In this document: piece after piece, positions 22,635-32,938 of the stretch | How positions within the stretch are numbered: the stretch's first letter is position 1 | Layout of the letters: each line of letters opens with the position of its first letter | Assembly: GCA_030844895.1 (NCBI GenBank) | Contig: CM061231.1 | Location: 5,648,001 to 5,712,000 of the forward strand | Reading direction: 5' to 3' | DNA length: 64,000 nt | From: Ambrosia x helenae | Lineage: Eukaryota; Streptophyta; Magnoliopsida; Asterales; Asteraceae | Program-made: the position numbers and the translations under genes | The notes under the pieces: generated by a model | What the model was told of the DNA's origin: nothing | Seen by the model: only the letters and a program-made list of their open reading frames with translations | Database searches by the model: none

Positions 22635-23122
22635 TCTCTAATGAAGCAGAAGGCGCAATCCGATTCTGGTTTCACATCATTAACCTCTGAGATCTTCACA
22701 TTGTCTTCTAGATTGCTAACTTCACCAGAATCTTCATCTTCTTCTACACTTTTGTGTGTAGCTTCTTCCTCTATAATCACCACATCAAGTTTCTCAAACG
22801 CATTACAGATGTCTTCCACTTCAACATTTGGGTGTCCTGCATATTGTTTGTTTTTAGTAAATTTATTGGAATAAACATATATTGTAAGATATTAATGGAG
22901 ATGCATACCTTGATCCAAGAATGAATCAATCTTAACAGCCTTTTCGACTGCCTTCGTCGCACTTGCCGCCACTGACTTCTTTTCAGTCAGCCTGGTTGAT
23001 CGTCTGGTGCTATACCTGTTCTCCACCAAACCCTCTTCTTTAGGCTCATCTTCACACTCAATAGTGGGATGAAGTGCGAAGCAATATACACCACTCAAAT
23101 GGCCATGATATGACCGAATAAC
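22583..23122 (-). pseudogene. Captured PRL1 WD40 fragment joined to acidic/basic exons
   Basis: Exon 23122-22909 follows an AG acceptor (TTTTAATAG) and opens with VIRSYHGHLSGVYCFALHP, almost identical to a WD40 repeat of plant PRL1 (pleiotropic regulatory locus 1, part of the MAC spliceosome-associated complex). After ALHPTIE the sequence departs from PRL1 and runs into RYSTRRSTRLTEKKSVAAS and KIDSFLDQ, of unknown origin. The GT donor at 22908 joins in phase with an AG acceptor at 22837. The next exon reads GHPNVEVEDICNAFEKLDVV, then an acidic tail, stopping at 22583. The d-e splice is therefore consistent, giving about 155 residues. The source of the second part is not recognised. It has no ATG of its own unless joined to upstream exons. 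Confidence 0.72.
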
Positions 23123-23402
23123 CTATTAAAAGAAAAACATTAATAAATTTCAGAAAGTGAGGCACATACGAATGATTCGGATCCATCGATCCAATGAAGC
23201 GCCCAATTCGCTTTCTTCTGAATACAAGGAATCGTATCAAGTGCGTGAAACAACCTTCAACAGCTCCTTGCACAAAACTCAACGTTAAACCAAAGATCTA
23301 ACCAGCATATTCAACGTCATCTTCATTGGAATCTCATCAAGAAACAATTTTTATGATATGGGTATAAAAGATTTTAACATCTATATATATTAAAATTTAC
23401 CA

Positions 23403-23910
23403 TCATCTGCCCCGAATAAATCGTCAAGAACCACCGATGGTCCTTCGTGAGCGTTAGTCCTTGCTTTCTTCAATCGATTGAATCTTCCACCTTCTTATTA
23501 CATTCAAAAGCAAAACATCAGACATAATTAGAGAAAATAAAATCAAGTGTTGAAATATTACTTGAGTAACAAAGTATAGCAAGAGACTTACCTGTTTTGG
23601 GTGACAAAGGCCAGTGTTTTCTTCAAGGATATCATAGTCATCGTCATCAAGAACCAAATTCTTCTATACAATTGAAAAAAACATAAGTTAAAGAGAGTAA
23701 TGCAATAATACTAATAAAACATACATAACTTACACCTTTCTAGACATAAAAATACATACAGAACTAACCGTTTCTTTTTCTTCTTTGGGTTCTTATTGCA
23801 GATGGCCATCGTGTCATCTTCGTCTTCATCAACATCATTCTTCCCACCTATTTTCATCAAATCACACAATCCAAAATCAAACAAAATCTTCAACCAGTTC
23901 ATATAATTAC
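23403..23910 (-). pseudogene. Captured SPT6 N-terminal fragment
   Basis: Three minus-strand exon-like pieces follow one another. 23910-23769 ends in acidic DVDEDEDD and then NKNPKKKKKR. 23660-23592 reads NLVLDDDDYDILEENTG and has AG before and GTAAGT after. About 23490-23403 reads GRFNRLKKARTNAHEGPS and LDDLFGADD. In plant SPT6, a histone chaperone that travels with RNA polymerase II, the N-terminus has the same order: acid stretch, KKKKRKKK, LDEDDYELL..NN, KFKRLKKAR. The phase between the last two pieces does not work, so this is a decayed fragment and not a gene. Confidence 0.68.
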
Positions 23911-24411
23911 CTAACACGCCAAAACATAGTTGTTCTTATTTTCCAAACAAATCAAAATAATTAGTAAAACTGAACAATAATACACGCAATCAACAAAAGA
24001 AATACATAGATATGAAGAACGAAAAAACGACCTCAATCGACAAACAAATCTGGAAAAAAAAACAAAAAAAAAATAAAGAAAAAACATAGACATGAAGAAC
24101 GATTGATTAATATAGAATGGAAGAGATGAAACCTTGGAGAAAAGATTAAAAGAAGGGTTGATCGTGGAATCACCTCAAATCGCCTGATTAGGGTTTGAGT
24201 TCACGAAGAGGATGATGGCTGATTTAGGATTTAGGTTATGAAGCGTGTTATATTTTTGGGTTATATATTTTCTTTGATTTTTGATTAAAAAAAAAGAAAA
24301 TTTTATAAATTCCCACATTGTGCCATGATGGATGAGCATTAATTGCTACGAGCCTAAATGAATGCCAAGTGTCCACAATTGCTCCTAAATATTATATGTA
24401 TAGATAGATAA

Positions 24412-24753
24412 GAGCATCCACATCCCTTGCATCAAACCTTCCCCTATATCTAAAATTTAAAAAAACTTACTAAAAACATCCTACATCCCCTCCACCATTT
24501 TATACCCTATCTTTATATTATGAAAAAACCATCTTCTAGCTTTTTATATATAAAAAGCTACTATTCACTCCCATCAAATTATTGTGAGTGTATTTTAACG
24601 AGGAATATTATAAAATAAGTGTTTATGAGTAAGATAAAAGTAAATATGGTGGAGGGGATGTGGAAGGTTTTTTAAAATGAGAGATAAATTTTGAAAAGTA
24701 TGATTTTTTGTTATATTATAGAGTATAAAATGGTGGAGGGGATGTGAATGCTC
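24412..24753. mobile_element. Tourist-like MITE 1, 342 bp
   Basis: Ends GAGCATCCACATCCC and, in reverse, GAGCATTCACATCCCC. TAA flanks it at 24409-24411 and 24754-24756, as in PIF/Harbinger elements. It is largely palindromic, with GGTGGAGGGGATGTG near the right end. Confidence 0.78.
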
Positions 24754-24756
24754 TAA

Positions 24757-25075
24757 GAGCACTCATATCCCATCCACCAAATATACGTGAGTGTGTCCAT
24801 CAAATGATACAGGGTGAGTGTAAGTGGTTGTGAGTGGAAGAGAGAGAAAATATTTGGTGGAAGCACTGTTCCACCCTAAATATGAAAAGTTACAGTTCAC
24901 CCCTATATATATTTTAATATTTTTGTAAGTAGTTGTGAGTGAGAAGAGAGAATGTAATGATAAAAGTATGAAAAAATATTATTATTTTAATTAGGAGAGA
25001 GAAGATTTAGGGGTGAAGTAGTGATTTTTAGTGTAATTTGATGGGGGAGGTTTGGTGGAGGGGATGTGAATGCCC
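24757..25075. mobile_element. Tourist-like MITE 2, 319 bp
   Basis: Ends GAGCACTCATATCCC and, in reverse, GGGCATTCACATCCCC. It shares the flanking TAA with MITE 1 on the left (24754-24756) and has TAA at 25076-25078 on the right. It is very similar to MITE 3. Confidence 0.8.
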
Positions 25076-25078
25076 TAA

Positions 25079-25388
25079 GAGCACTCACATCCCATCCACC
25101 AAATGTATGTGAGTGTGTCTACCAAATTATATGGGGTGAGTGTAAGTGGTTGTGAGTGGAGGAGAGAGAAAATATTTGGTGGAATCACTGTTCCACCCTA
25201 AATATAAAAAGCTACTGTTCACCCCTATATATATTTTAATATTTTTGTAAGTAGTTGTGAGTGAGAAGAGAGAAAATGTAATGATAAAAGTATGATTATT
25301 TTAATTAAGAGAGAGAAGATTTAGGGTGAAGTATTGATTTTTAGTGTAATTTGATGGAGGATATTTGGTGGATGGGTTGTGAATGCTC
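25079..25388. mobile_element. Tourist-like MITE 3, 310 bp
   Basis: Starts GAGCACTCACATCCC and ends GTTGTGAATGCTC, with TAA at 25389-25391. It is close to MITE 2 over its whole length, including the CTGTTCCACCC and CACCCCTATATATATTTTAA stretches. Confidence 0.8.
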
Positions 25389-25391
25389 TAA

Positions 25392-27848
25392 TAAAACCCT
25401 CGCACTTCTATTTTTCACCCATCTAAAGCATCCAACTTCTTTTTCAGGAATGTTTGGAATTTCATTATCATTCATCAATTCCTCAAGAGTTTTACCAACC
25501 TGTTTCGCCAATCCTTCAAGAATTTCCTTGGCAACAGCTGCAGAAACTTCTCCATCCTCTAGATCAGGATCATTATACTCCAACTCATACTTTAAATCAT
25601 TAGATTCAAATATCTCTGGAAATTTTCCAGCCAGTTCAATCGTCCAAACTTTCTGAGTCAACATCTGATGATATAGATTTTTGCCTTCATCTGATAAGGC
25701 CCGTATCTTGTCAGTCCAGAAAATACTATCATCATCAGTATTTCCACCGGGTGCTTTCTTCGAACTTGATTGACCTGCATCTAGCTTATCAGATTCCCTC
25801 TTCTCATATCGATACTAATCCGAATCATCATCATTATCATCAGAACTACCATCATCAAATTCTTTATCAAAACCGTCATCATCATCATCATCTTTCTTCT
25901 TTTTAGGATCATCACCATCATCATCTAACTCATCATCATCATCTTCATCCTCATCTTTTTCAGATTCAAATGGTTCAAAGTCAACCTGTTCTTCCTCTGG
26001 TTCTTTGTCCTCTTCTCCAGCTTTCAGTTGAGGAGCTTTCTCATATAAATCATCAATCAACTTCCTCAAACTCTTGTTGTTTGTTCTCATCTTTTTGTTT
26101 TCAAGCTGTAAACATTTGATTCTTCGAGTATTTCTCTGTTCATGCCCTAACAGCTTCTGATTTTCTTCTTGAAGCAGTTTAATCTCTTCTTCTAACTCTT
26201 CTGGACTTTCCTGAGAAGATACAACAACTTCTAACACCTTCTTCTCATTTTTCTTCAGCTTTTCAATCTCTTGATGTTGCTGGTTAAACAATTTCATCAT
26301 ATCAGCGATCTTTTGGTTAACTGCTTCTATCACGTCGCCAGAAACAGTAACCTGAGGTGTAGACGCCTCAACAACAAGAGATTTCTTCTTTTGAAATTTC
26401 CTCAATACATTCTCTAAAGTAGCTTCAAAATCTGCAGGAGGATTAACTGACGTTTCTGCAACAGATTTCTTGGTTTTCTTAGCTATTGGGGATGTCACAG
26501 GTGTGGCAGCTTTAGATCTTCCAATGTCGGATTAGACTTCTTAGCCATTGATTTGAACTTAGGCTTCAGAATCTTTCCCACAACAACAGGAAATCCAACA
26601 AAATCTTGATCTTCCAATCCAAGTTCACCTTCTTCAACAATGATTGGACTCTTCTGTTGTTGCTCTTCAATTGACTTGTTTAAACTTTCAATCTCACCAG
26701 CCTTAGTGGCCTTGGGCTTAGTGATTTTGACAGTTTCAACACTTGAATCCCATTCTTCATTATCCTGAGTCTCTTCAGAATCAACAGACTCTTCATCAAT
26801 CAGTAAAGCCTTGCCTTTTCCAGTCTTCTTCTTGGCAACAGTTTTATGTCGTTTAGGTGCAGCTTCTTCAACAACCTTAGCTTTACCTTTTCCTGATTTT
26901 GCACCCTTGTTGATTACCTGTCTGTTTCTCTTTGCTTCAGGATCAACTGGTTGTAATTGGGTTATCAGTATCAGACTCACTTCCATCATTTATAGCTTTG
27001 TTATTACCTGGATTCTTGTAACCCGGATTAATTAGATGACCAAATAAGTTCTTATGTGGTGGTCTCTCATTCTCTAAAACACCCTTGTAAGCTTTCATTC
27101 TACTCAGTGTACTCAAATTCATGTGATGCTGAACTAATATCTCCTTTGGGTCTTTCCTCAATTCTGGATACTTCTTGTTGAAAATCATTTGTAGAAACCT
27201 TGGATACATCAAAAACTTATCAACTTTCAAACCTTTCAGCACCTCCAACATATGATCAAAAATCATCCCAGATACGTTGAATGGTTTGTTCAACACTAAA
27301 GCAACCATCAACGAACTAATACTGCTCCTCATCACATCATAGCCACCACGAACTGGTCCAAAGACATGTAGAATCACATGTGCAAGATACTTAAACTATG
27401 GACACAGTTTGGCTTTGTGAAGTAACCCGTCAGTGATAGGACCGTTATACTTCATCCTGAGAAAACATACTCTTTGATCAATCCATGACAATTTCCTCGG
27501 ATCAATAGGAGAATCTTTCAAATCTAGTGCTTCTCGAATATCCTCTTCAGTAACCAGCACCAACTCTCCATGAATCTTGCTTCTAATCGTCGTCTTGTTA
27601 TCCTAGAAATCTATGACAACACTCTTCCAAAATTCAACTTGATGATCTTTATAAATCGATATCGGAGTAGCAATAGCATAAAGCACTCTACATCTTCTGA
27701 TAAATTCCACGATCCCGGCAAAAGCTTCATGTTGTTTAACTTCGCCGATGAAAGCATAGCAATTATGATCCGCTTCAAATAACAATTCCTTTTCCTGTGG
27801 TTTCTCCTGTTTAGCAACCTGTTTTTCTGGATTCTGTTGCTCAGCCAT
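25392..27848 (-). pseudogene. Env-like / extra ORF of the Sirevirus element
   Basis: Starts with ATG 27848 (MAEQQNPEKQ) and runs about 2.4 kb through several stops. The order of parts is: a globular region with FWKSVV, LSWIDQRVCFLRMKYNGP and VILHVFGPVRGGYDVMRSS (27840-27000); a Lys/Glu-rich linker; a predicted coiled coil (LEEEIKLLQEENQKLLG, KMRTNNKSLRKLIDDL, about 26300-26030); a very acidic stretch of D and E (25990-25810); and a last piece with IFWTDKI and LAKQVGKTLEELM. I recognise the first part as a protein often found with Asteraceae copia elements; its function is unknown. No signal peptide or membrane segment is visible, so env-like refers to position only. Breaks lie near 27603, 27377, 26990-26940, 26495 and 25815. 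Confidence 0.7.
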
Positions 27849-27989
27849 CTGAAATTTCTAATTTTGGTATCAAAATGATCAGTAAAAAGTCAGGAACACA
27901 ATGATAAGGTCTAAAAATTGAAATCAACAAGATCTCCCCAAATCAGAATTTAAAAAAAAAATCGGATGAGGGTTTGAATGAGGAGTTGG

Positions 27990-28000
27990 ATATATATAGA
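27990..28000 (-). promoter_or_regulatory. TATA-like box before the env-like ORF
   Basis: TCTATATATATCC on the minus strand, about 140 bases before ATG 27848. A hairpin-word array begins 10 bases upstream. It could be an internal promoter for the env-like ORF. Confidence 0.4.
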
Positions 28001-28008
28001 TGTCTACG

Positions 28009-28192
28009 TTCGACCCTTGTTGGGGTTCGAATGAGGAACTTCAGCTTCCTTCGACCCTAATGAAAGGCTCGAATGTAAACTGAAGGGTTCGAATGAAGAA
28101 AATTAAGTAAAACTCTCTCATTCGACCTTAATAATAGGTTCGAATGTAACCTCAAATGCACCTTCGACCCACCAAAGGGGCGAATGAGCATT
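28009..28192 (-). repeat. TTCGACC/GGTCGAA hairpin-word array 1
   Basis: At least five pairs of TTCGACC and its reverse form (GGTTCGAATG, GGCTCGAATG, GGGGCGAATG), each enclosing 5-15 bases, in one 184-bp block. Related arrays lie at 37344-37575 and 44087-44213. Confidence 0.75.
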
Positions 28193-29470
28193 TGGAAAAC
28201 TGAAAATTTTACCAAATCTCAAAATCGAATCCCGTTTAAACATTTTCAAACTTTTTAACCTTCAAACATTCATCATTTTGCATTTAAATGTCACAAAACT
28301 CAAATGGTCTGTCAAACTTCAAAAAATCACCAACAATCACCATCGGTTATCTAAAATAAATCAGAAATGTAAAATCTTTTGGATTTTCTGAAATTTTTGT
28401 TAAAACACACTTAAAATCTTTTTGAGTTTTTGATATTTTTGCAGTAAAAGTAAAATGCAGAAATATAAACACAAAGTAGTAAATGATTTGTGATTTCTGG
28501 TAAGAGGATCATATCAGATTTTGAGAAATTTGATCACACCGTTGATCTTTAGTGTTTATTATCATTAAAGACAATGTGTGATCTGGCAATTGCTGATATT
28601 GTTATCCACATAAGCTCACATGCAGACTGTTGTGCAGTGCTTTAGACTGATACGGATATTTATATTATAAACTAATTTGTCTGTGGTTCCCACGCACACG
28701 ACATACTCCCGTATCAAGGAATTTTGCACAAAGACTCATTGTAACGCGTGATTATGCTTTCGTTATCTGTAATTTACTAGATATGAGGCACAAAGGTGTA
28801 CAGGTCAGCAACTCAATGCTACAAAGTAACATGTGCACTCTACCAGGTTGAGGTCTTTATATCAATCATGATTTGCATCAATGATTAGATACGATGCATT
28901 ATATAATCTTTGATTATCTTCATACATTTAAAGTTCCTCAATTCGGTAACTTTAGGTTTTGACATTAAAGCTCTTTTATAAAGATACTATGTCTGATCTA
29001 GGTCCCTAACTAATAACGAAACCAAATATGCTATCTCTAGATAACTAATAATGTAATGACCGAAACCTCCGAATTTTGTACAAACCCTATCAAATGAAAT
29101 TACAGTACCAAGACCATATGCCCATGAGGTGTTCAACCACATAACAAATCGTTTGATATGTATGTACCAGGCACGCAGTAATAGGTCTACGAAGCCTACC
29201 AACACATCACACAGACTCAACACACGCCTTATATAGCATTTCAATTCTTTAGCATGTGTCAAATCTCCACTAATGTACTATCATTTCCTCTTTTAATCCT
29301 GGAAAATCATTTTGGGTTTTTTCTGATTTTTATAGCTTTTTGGCTTTTTCAATGTTTTTGGTTTTTTCTGAAAAACTAAAGACTCCCCCTAAAAACTAAG
29401 ACATATTTTTGGATTTTTGATTTTTCTGAAAAACAGTAAAAATTAAAATAAAGTGATAAATCGAGGTGAC
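28193..29470. other. Spacer between pol and env-like ORF
   Basis: No gene seen. A purine tract on the minus strand (TAGGGGGAGTC, 29384-29394) just after pol resembles the AGGGGGAG polypurine motifs of Sireviruses, but no LTR follows it. Confidence 0.4.
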
Positions 29471-29475
29471 GATTA

Positions 29476-31020
29476 GTCTTGTTTCTCTTTTATACCGTCA
29501 GCTTTTAATAAAAATTCGAATCTCGATCTATCAAAAGCTTTGGTAAAACGATCAGCTCGTTGGTAATTAGTGTGGATTTTGACCATGTCAATCAACCTTT
29601 TAGCATAACAATCACGGATAAAGTGATACTTAATCCGGATATGCTTAGCCTTAGAGTGATTGTTCATGTCTTTCGTGAGTGCTATGGCAGCTTCATTATC
29701 ACAATAAATTAGGGTTTTAAGATACTGCAAACCGTAATCGCGCATCTGCTATTGAATCCACAGAACCTGTGAACAACAAATAAAAGCTGCTACATATTCT
29801 GCTTCACAAGTAGATAGAGCGACCGCTGTCTGCTTCTTACACTTCCAGGTCACGAGCTTGCTCCCAACGAATTGACATCCAGCCGTTGTGGATTTACTGT
29901 CTTTGTCACAGCCACCAAAATCTGCATCACTGAAAGCAACAAAGTCAAAATTATCATCATTAGGGTACCAAAGTCCTCTCGACGGACAACCCTTCAGATA
30001 TCTAAGGATTCGTTTGACGGCTGTTAGATGACTCTGTTTCGACTTCGATTGGAATCGTGCACAGAGACATGTTGCGAACATAATGACTGGACGAGATGCA
30101 GTCAGGTACATCAACGATCCGAAAATGGCTCGATAAGTGAATGGATCAATGAGCTCCCCCTTAGCGTCAACTCCAATCCCGTTATTAGGTTGTATCGGGG
30201 TATCCATAGGCTTGGAATCTTCCATCTGGAACCGGCTCAAGACTTCAGATACGTATTTCGTCTGGTGTATGAATATGCCCGTTGGCAATTGATCCACCTG
30301 CAAGCCTAGGAAAAACTGCATTTCTCCCATTGCGCTCATCTCGAACTTTTCCTGCATTACTCTTTCAAATTCTCTGCACAAAAGTTTGTTAGTTGAACCA
30401 AAAATAATATCATCAACATATATCTGAACGAGAAGCAAGTCGCCCTTTGTTCTTTTTGTGAACAGGGTACAGTCGACCAAACCTCGTTTGAATCCCTTTG
30501 AAAGTAGGTACGTGCTCAGCTCCTCATACCATTGGCGTGGAGCTTGGTGCAACCCATAAAGTGCTTTGTTCAGTACATAAACCTTATCCCGGTAGATAGG
30601 ATCTTCAAATCCTGGTGGTTGACCAACGTAAACCTCTTCCTTGACCACACCGTACAGAAATGCGCTTTTCACATCCATTTGATACACCTTAAATTTCTTG
30701 TAGGAAGCAAACGCTAGAAACATTCGGATAGCTTCTATACGTGCCACAGGAGCATAAACTTCATTATAGTCGATTCCTTTAGTTTGACTAAATCCCTGAA
30801 CGACCAATCGAGCTTTGTTTCGTACGATTACCTCTCGATCATCTTTCTTACACTTAAAAACCCATTTAGTACCAATCTTCTTTCTTCCTGGAGGTAAATC
30901 TGTAAGTGTCCAAACTCCCAGCTTCTGAAACTGTAATAATTCCTCTTGCATCGCTTCAACCCAAGCATCATCCAATAAAGCATCCTTGTAAGTCCACGGT
31001 TCAACCTGCGAAACATAACA
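29476..31020 (-). pseudogene. Sirevirus reverse transcriptase and RNase H
   Basis: The minus-strand frame 30975-29749 has the RT start WVEAMQEELLQFQ, KWVFKCKKDD, KARLVVQGFSQ, DVKSAFLYG, LYGLHQAPRQWY and an intact active site YVDD (IYVDDIIFGS). It continues to RNase H with AFSDADFGGC, KSTTAGCQFVGSKLV and STCEAEYVAA. A TAG at 29746-29748, probably from CAG, interrupts the frame after LWIQ. The end (29745-29473) has CDNEAAIAL, SKAKHIRIKYHFIRD and ADRFTKA. Reverse transcriptase copies the element RNA within virus-like particles; RNase H removes the template. This part is the best preserved of the element. Confidence 0.92.
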
Positions 31021-31595
31021 AGCAAAGGACTAGTCATTTTGACAACCAGATTTTTAAATTTTAGCATAAATGGCTAGGGCTCCAATATTATCATGTGAAG
31101 TTGCTCGATGAAGTTGTCCTCTAGTCATGACAGTGCTTCCGGGATCACCAATAACTTGCTCAAGTGGATGAATCTGATGAATCCGAGATTCCGGATGATC
31201 AGGAACTTGAACTCCAGTTTGAGTAGTTAGATTCTCTGCCGTATCCAGATCATTACCCATATTTGATAATGAAGCAACATCTGGATTTGGGTTCGCTGGT
31301 GGTTCCTCCGAAACATGATCTAGAATAGCTTCACATGTAACTTCATCTTCATCTTCCGATTCGGATGAGTTAAGAGTAGTCGAAGCTTCTTGAAATACCT
31401 ATTCTTCATTAGCAGGAACATTGGTATCAATAGAAGCTGCTGGAGGAGTTACGGTGATCGGACGCACCGACGGTGAAGTCACTACGTTTTCACACTCGTA
31501 ATAAAGTCGTAGTACAGCCTCTTCAACCAAGTTATCTAAATTGAATGTTTCATAAAAAAATCTTTATAATCAAACATCCAATCAGGATTGCTTCC
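31021..31595 (-). pseudogene. pol linker between integrase and RT
   Basis: The minus-strand text includes HPLEQVIGDPGSTVMTRGQL, the linker usual in Asteraceae copia elements (HPLEQVIG.P...TR.QL), and an acidic, Ser-rich region upstream of it. Stop codons break the frame. Confidence 0.7.
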
Positions 31596-32459
31596 CTATG
31601 CGTTCTGAGTATATCGTTGTACTTCAACGTTAGCCCACTCCTCCACCTGATGAGTTCTTTTGTTGAATATCCGTTTGAGCGGGGTTGCATTACCAACAAA
31701 GTATCCCTCTTCAGCTTTCGGTGCAAACTTCTCATTCGGATTCAACATCGTACAAGGTGCCCCAAACAGTTCTAGATACTCCAAATTCGGCTTTCGTCTA
31801 TTCAACAGTTCATAAGAAGTTTTGCCAAACTTCTTCACTGTTAATACACGATTCAAGGTGTAACAAGCTGCGTAAATAGCTTCATTCCATAACATTACTG
31901 GAAGATTCGAATCCGCAAGCATCGTTCGTGCTGTTTCGATTAGAGTCCTGTTTTTCCTTTCAGCAACATTGTTCTGTTGTGGAGTGTACGGAGCACTATA
32001 TTCATGATGAATTCCTTTTTTTTCACAAAGTGCATCCATTTGGGAATTCTTAAACTCCGTCCTGTTGTCACTACGAATTCTTTTGATCTTTAATCTGTAA
32101 ACATTCTCCAATCGGGTGAACAGAACCTTCAAATTATTGAATGTGTTGCTTTTGTGTTGCAAACACATCACCCACGAAAATCTTGAGTAATCATCAGTAA
32201 CCACAAGACAATAAAGTTCTCCAGAATGATTCTTATGCTTGATAGGTCCGAAAAGGTCTATATGCAAACGCTCAAGTGGCATATCTACAGAATTCACTTT
32301 CTTCGGTTTGTGGGACTGTTTGTGCTGTTTTCCCCTTTTGCAACTCACGCATTTATCATTGAGATGAAAATGCTTCACATTAAGCCCTTCTACAAGCCCG
32401 TTCTTCACCAAATGATTCATCTTTCTGAGGTGAATATGTCCCATCCTCCTGTTCCACAT
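31596..32459 (-). pseudogene. Sirevirus integrase
   Basis: 288 codons in one frame. The N-terminal zinc region has HIHLRKMNHL and CVSCKRGKQHK (an HHCC finger). The catalytic core has D in HIDLFGP, D in IRSDNRTEFKN (usual SDNGTEF, so G is replaced by R) and E in NNVAERKNRTLIE, so the DDE triad is present. The C-terminus has APCTMLNPNEK and AEEGYFVGNA. Integrase would insert the cDNA into the genome. The frame is bounded by stops and the join to protease needs a shift near 32420. Confidence 0.9.
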
Positions 32460-32908
32460 AATCGATTCTTTTTTTGTAGCCTTGGATAGAAAACATGTAA
32501 CTTGGCCCTGGGTTGCATCGCCTTGCTCATATCAAGAATGTACAAATTTTTCACTCTTGGTGCTCTCAACATAATCCATTCTTTTGGAATGATGAAGTCG
32601 GGTTTCAGAATATAGCAAGGTTTATCATCAAAGTGTACAGAAAACTGTTTGTCACAAATTTGGCTGACACTCAACAGATTATAATCGATCTGCTTCACAT
32701 AAGATATTCTCTCAAAACTTACAATCTCGTTGCTTACATTCCCTTCCATCGTGATATAACCACCCTTATTACCCGCAAATGCTACATACCCTCCATTCAC
32801 GTTCTTGATGTCAAATAATAGCGTTAAGTCTCCGGTCATGTGCCCAGAAGCTCCACTGTTGACAATCCAAAGACTGCTAACAGGGCCAGCTGGAGCTCCC
32901 TGTACCAA
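32417..32908 (-). pseudogene. Sirevirus protease region
   Basis: Has the copia protease motif as WIVNSGASGHMTG; the usual form is W..DSG.S.HMTG, so the catalytic aspartate is an asparagine here. YVKQIDYNLLSVSQICD follows. The enzyme would cut the polyprotein; this copy should be inactive. Confidence 0.8.
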
Positions 32909-32938
32909 ACAAAGAAATGATTAGATCTTTCGGGGGAC

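Larger units (their letters stand above)
19808..24404 (-). mobile_element. Gene-capturing Helitron, 4.6 kb
   Basis: On the minus strand it starts TCTATACATATAATATTTAG (host A at 24405) and ends with a perfect palindromic stem CCGCGTGTACACGCGG, an 8-base spacer and CTAG (19811-19808) followed by host T. The start resembles that of family B. No Rep/helicase is present, so it is non-autonomous. Inside, all on the element's own strand, are fragments recognisable as SPT6, PRL1 and a tetraspanin, plus a LINE piece. Several of the fragments carry correct splice sites, as is typical of Helitron capture of genomic, not processed, gene pieces. No inverted ends and no target duplication are visible, as expected for Helitrons. 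Confidence 0.68.

Noticed and set aside
28009..28192. TTCGACC array considered as CRISPR-like or as satellite
   Set aside because: Words are short, alternate in orientation and have no fixed period.
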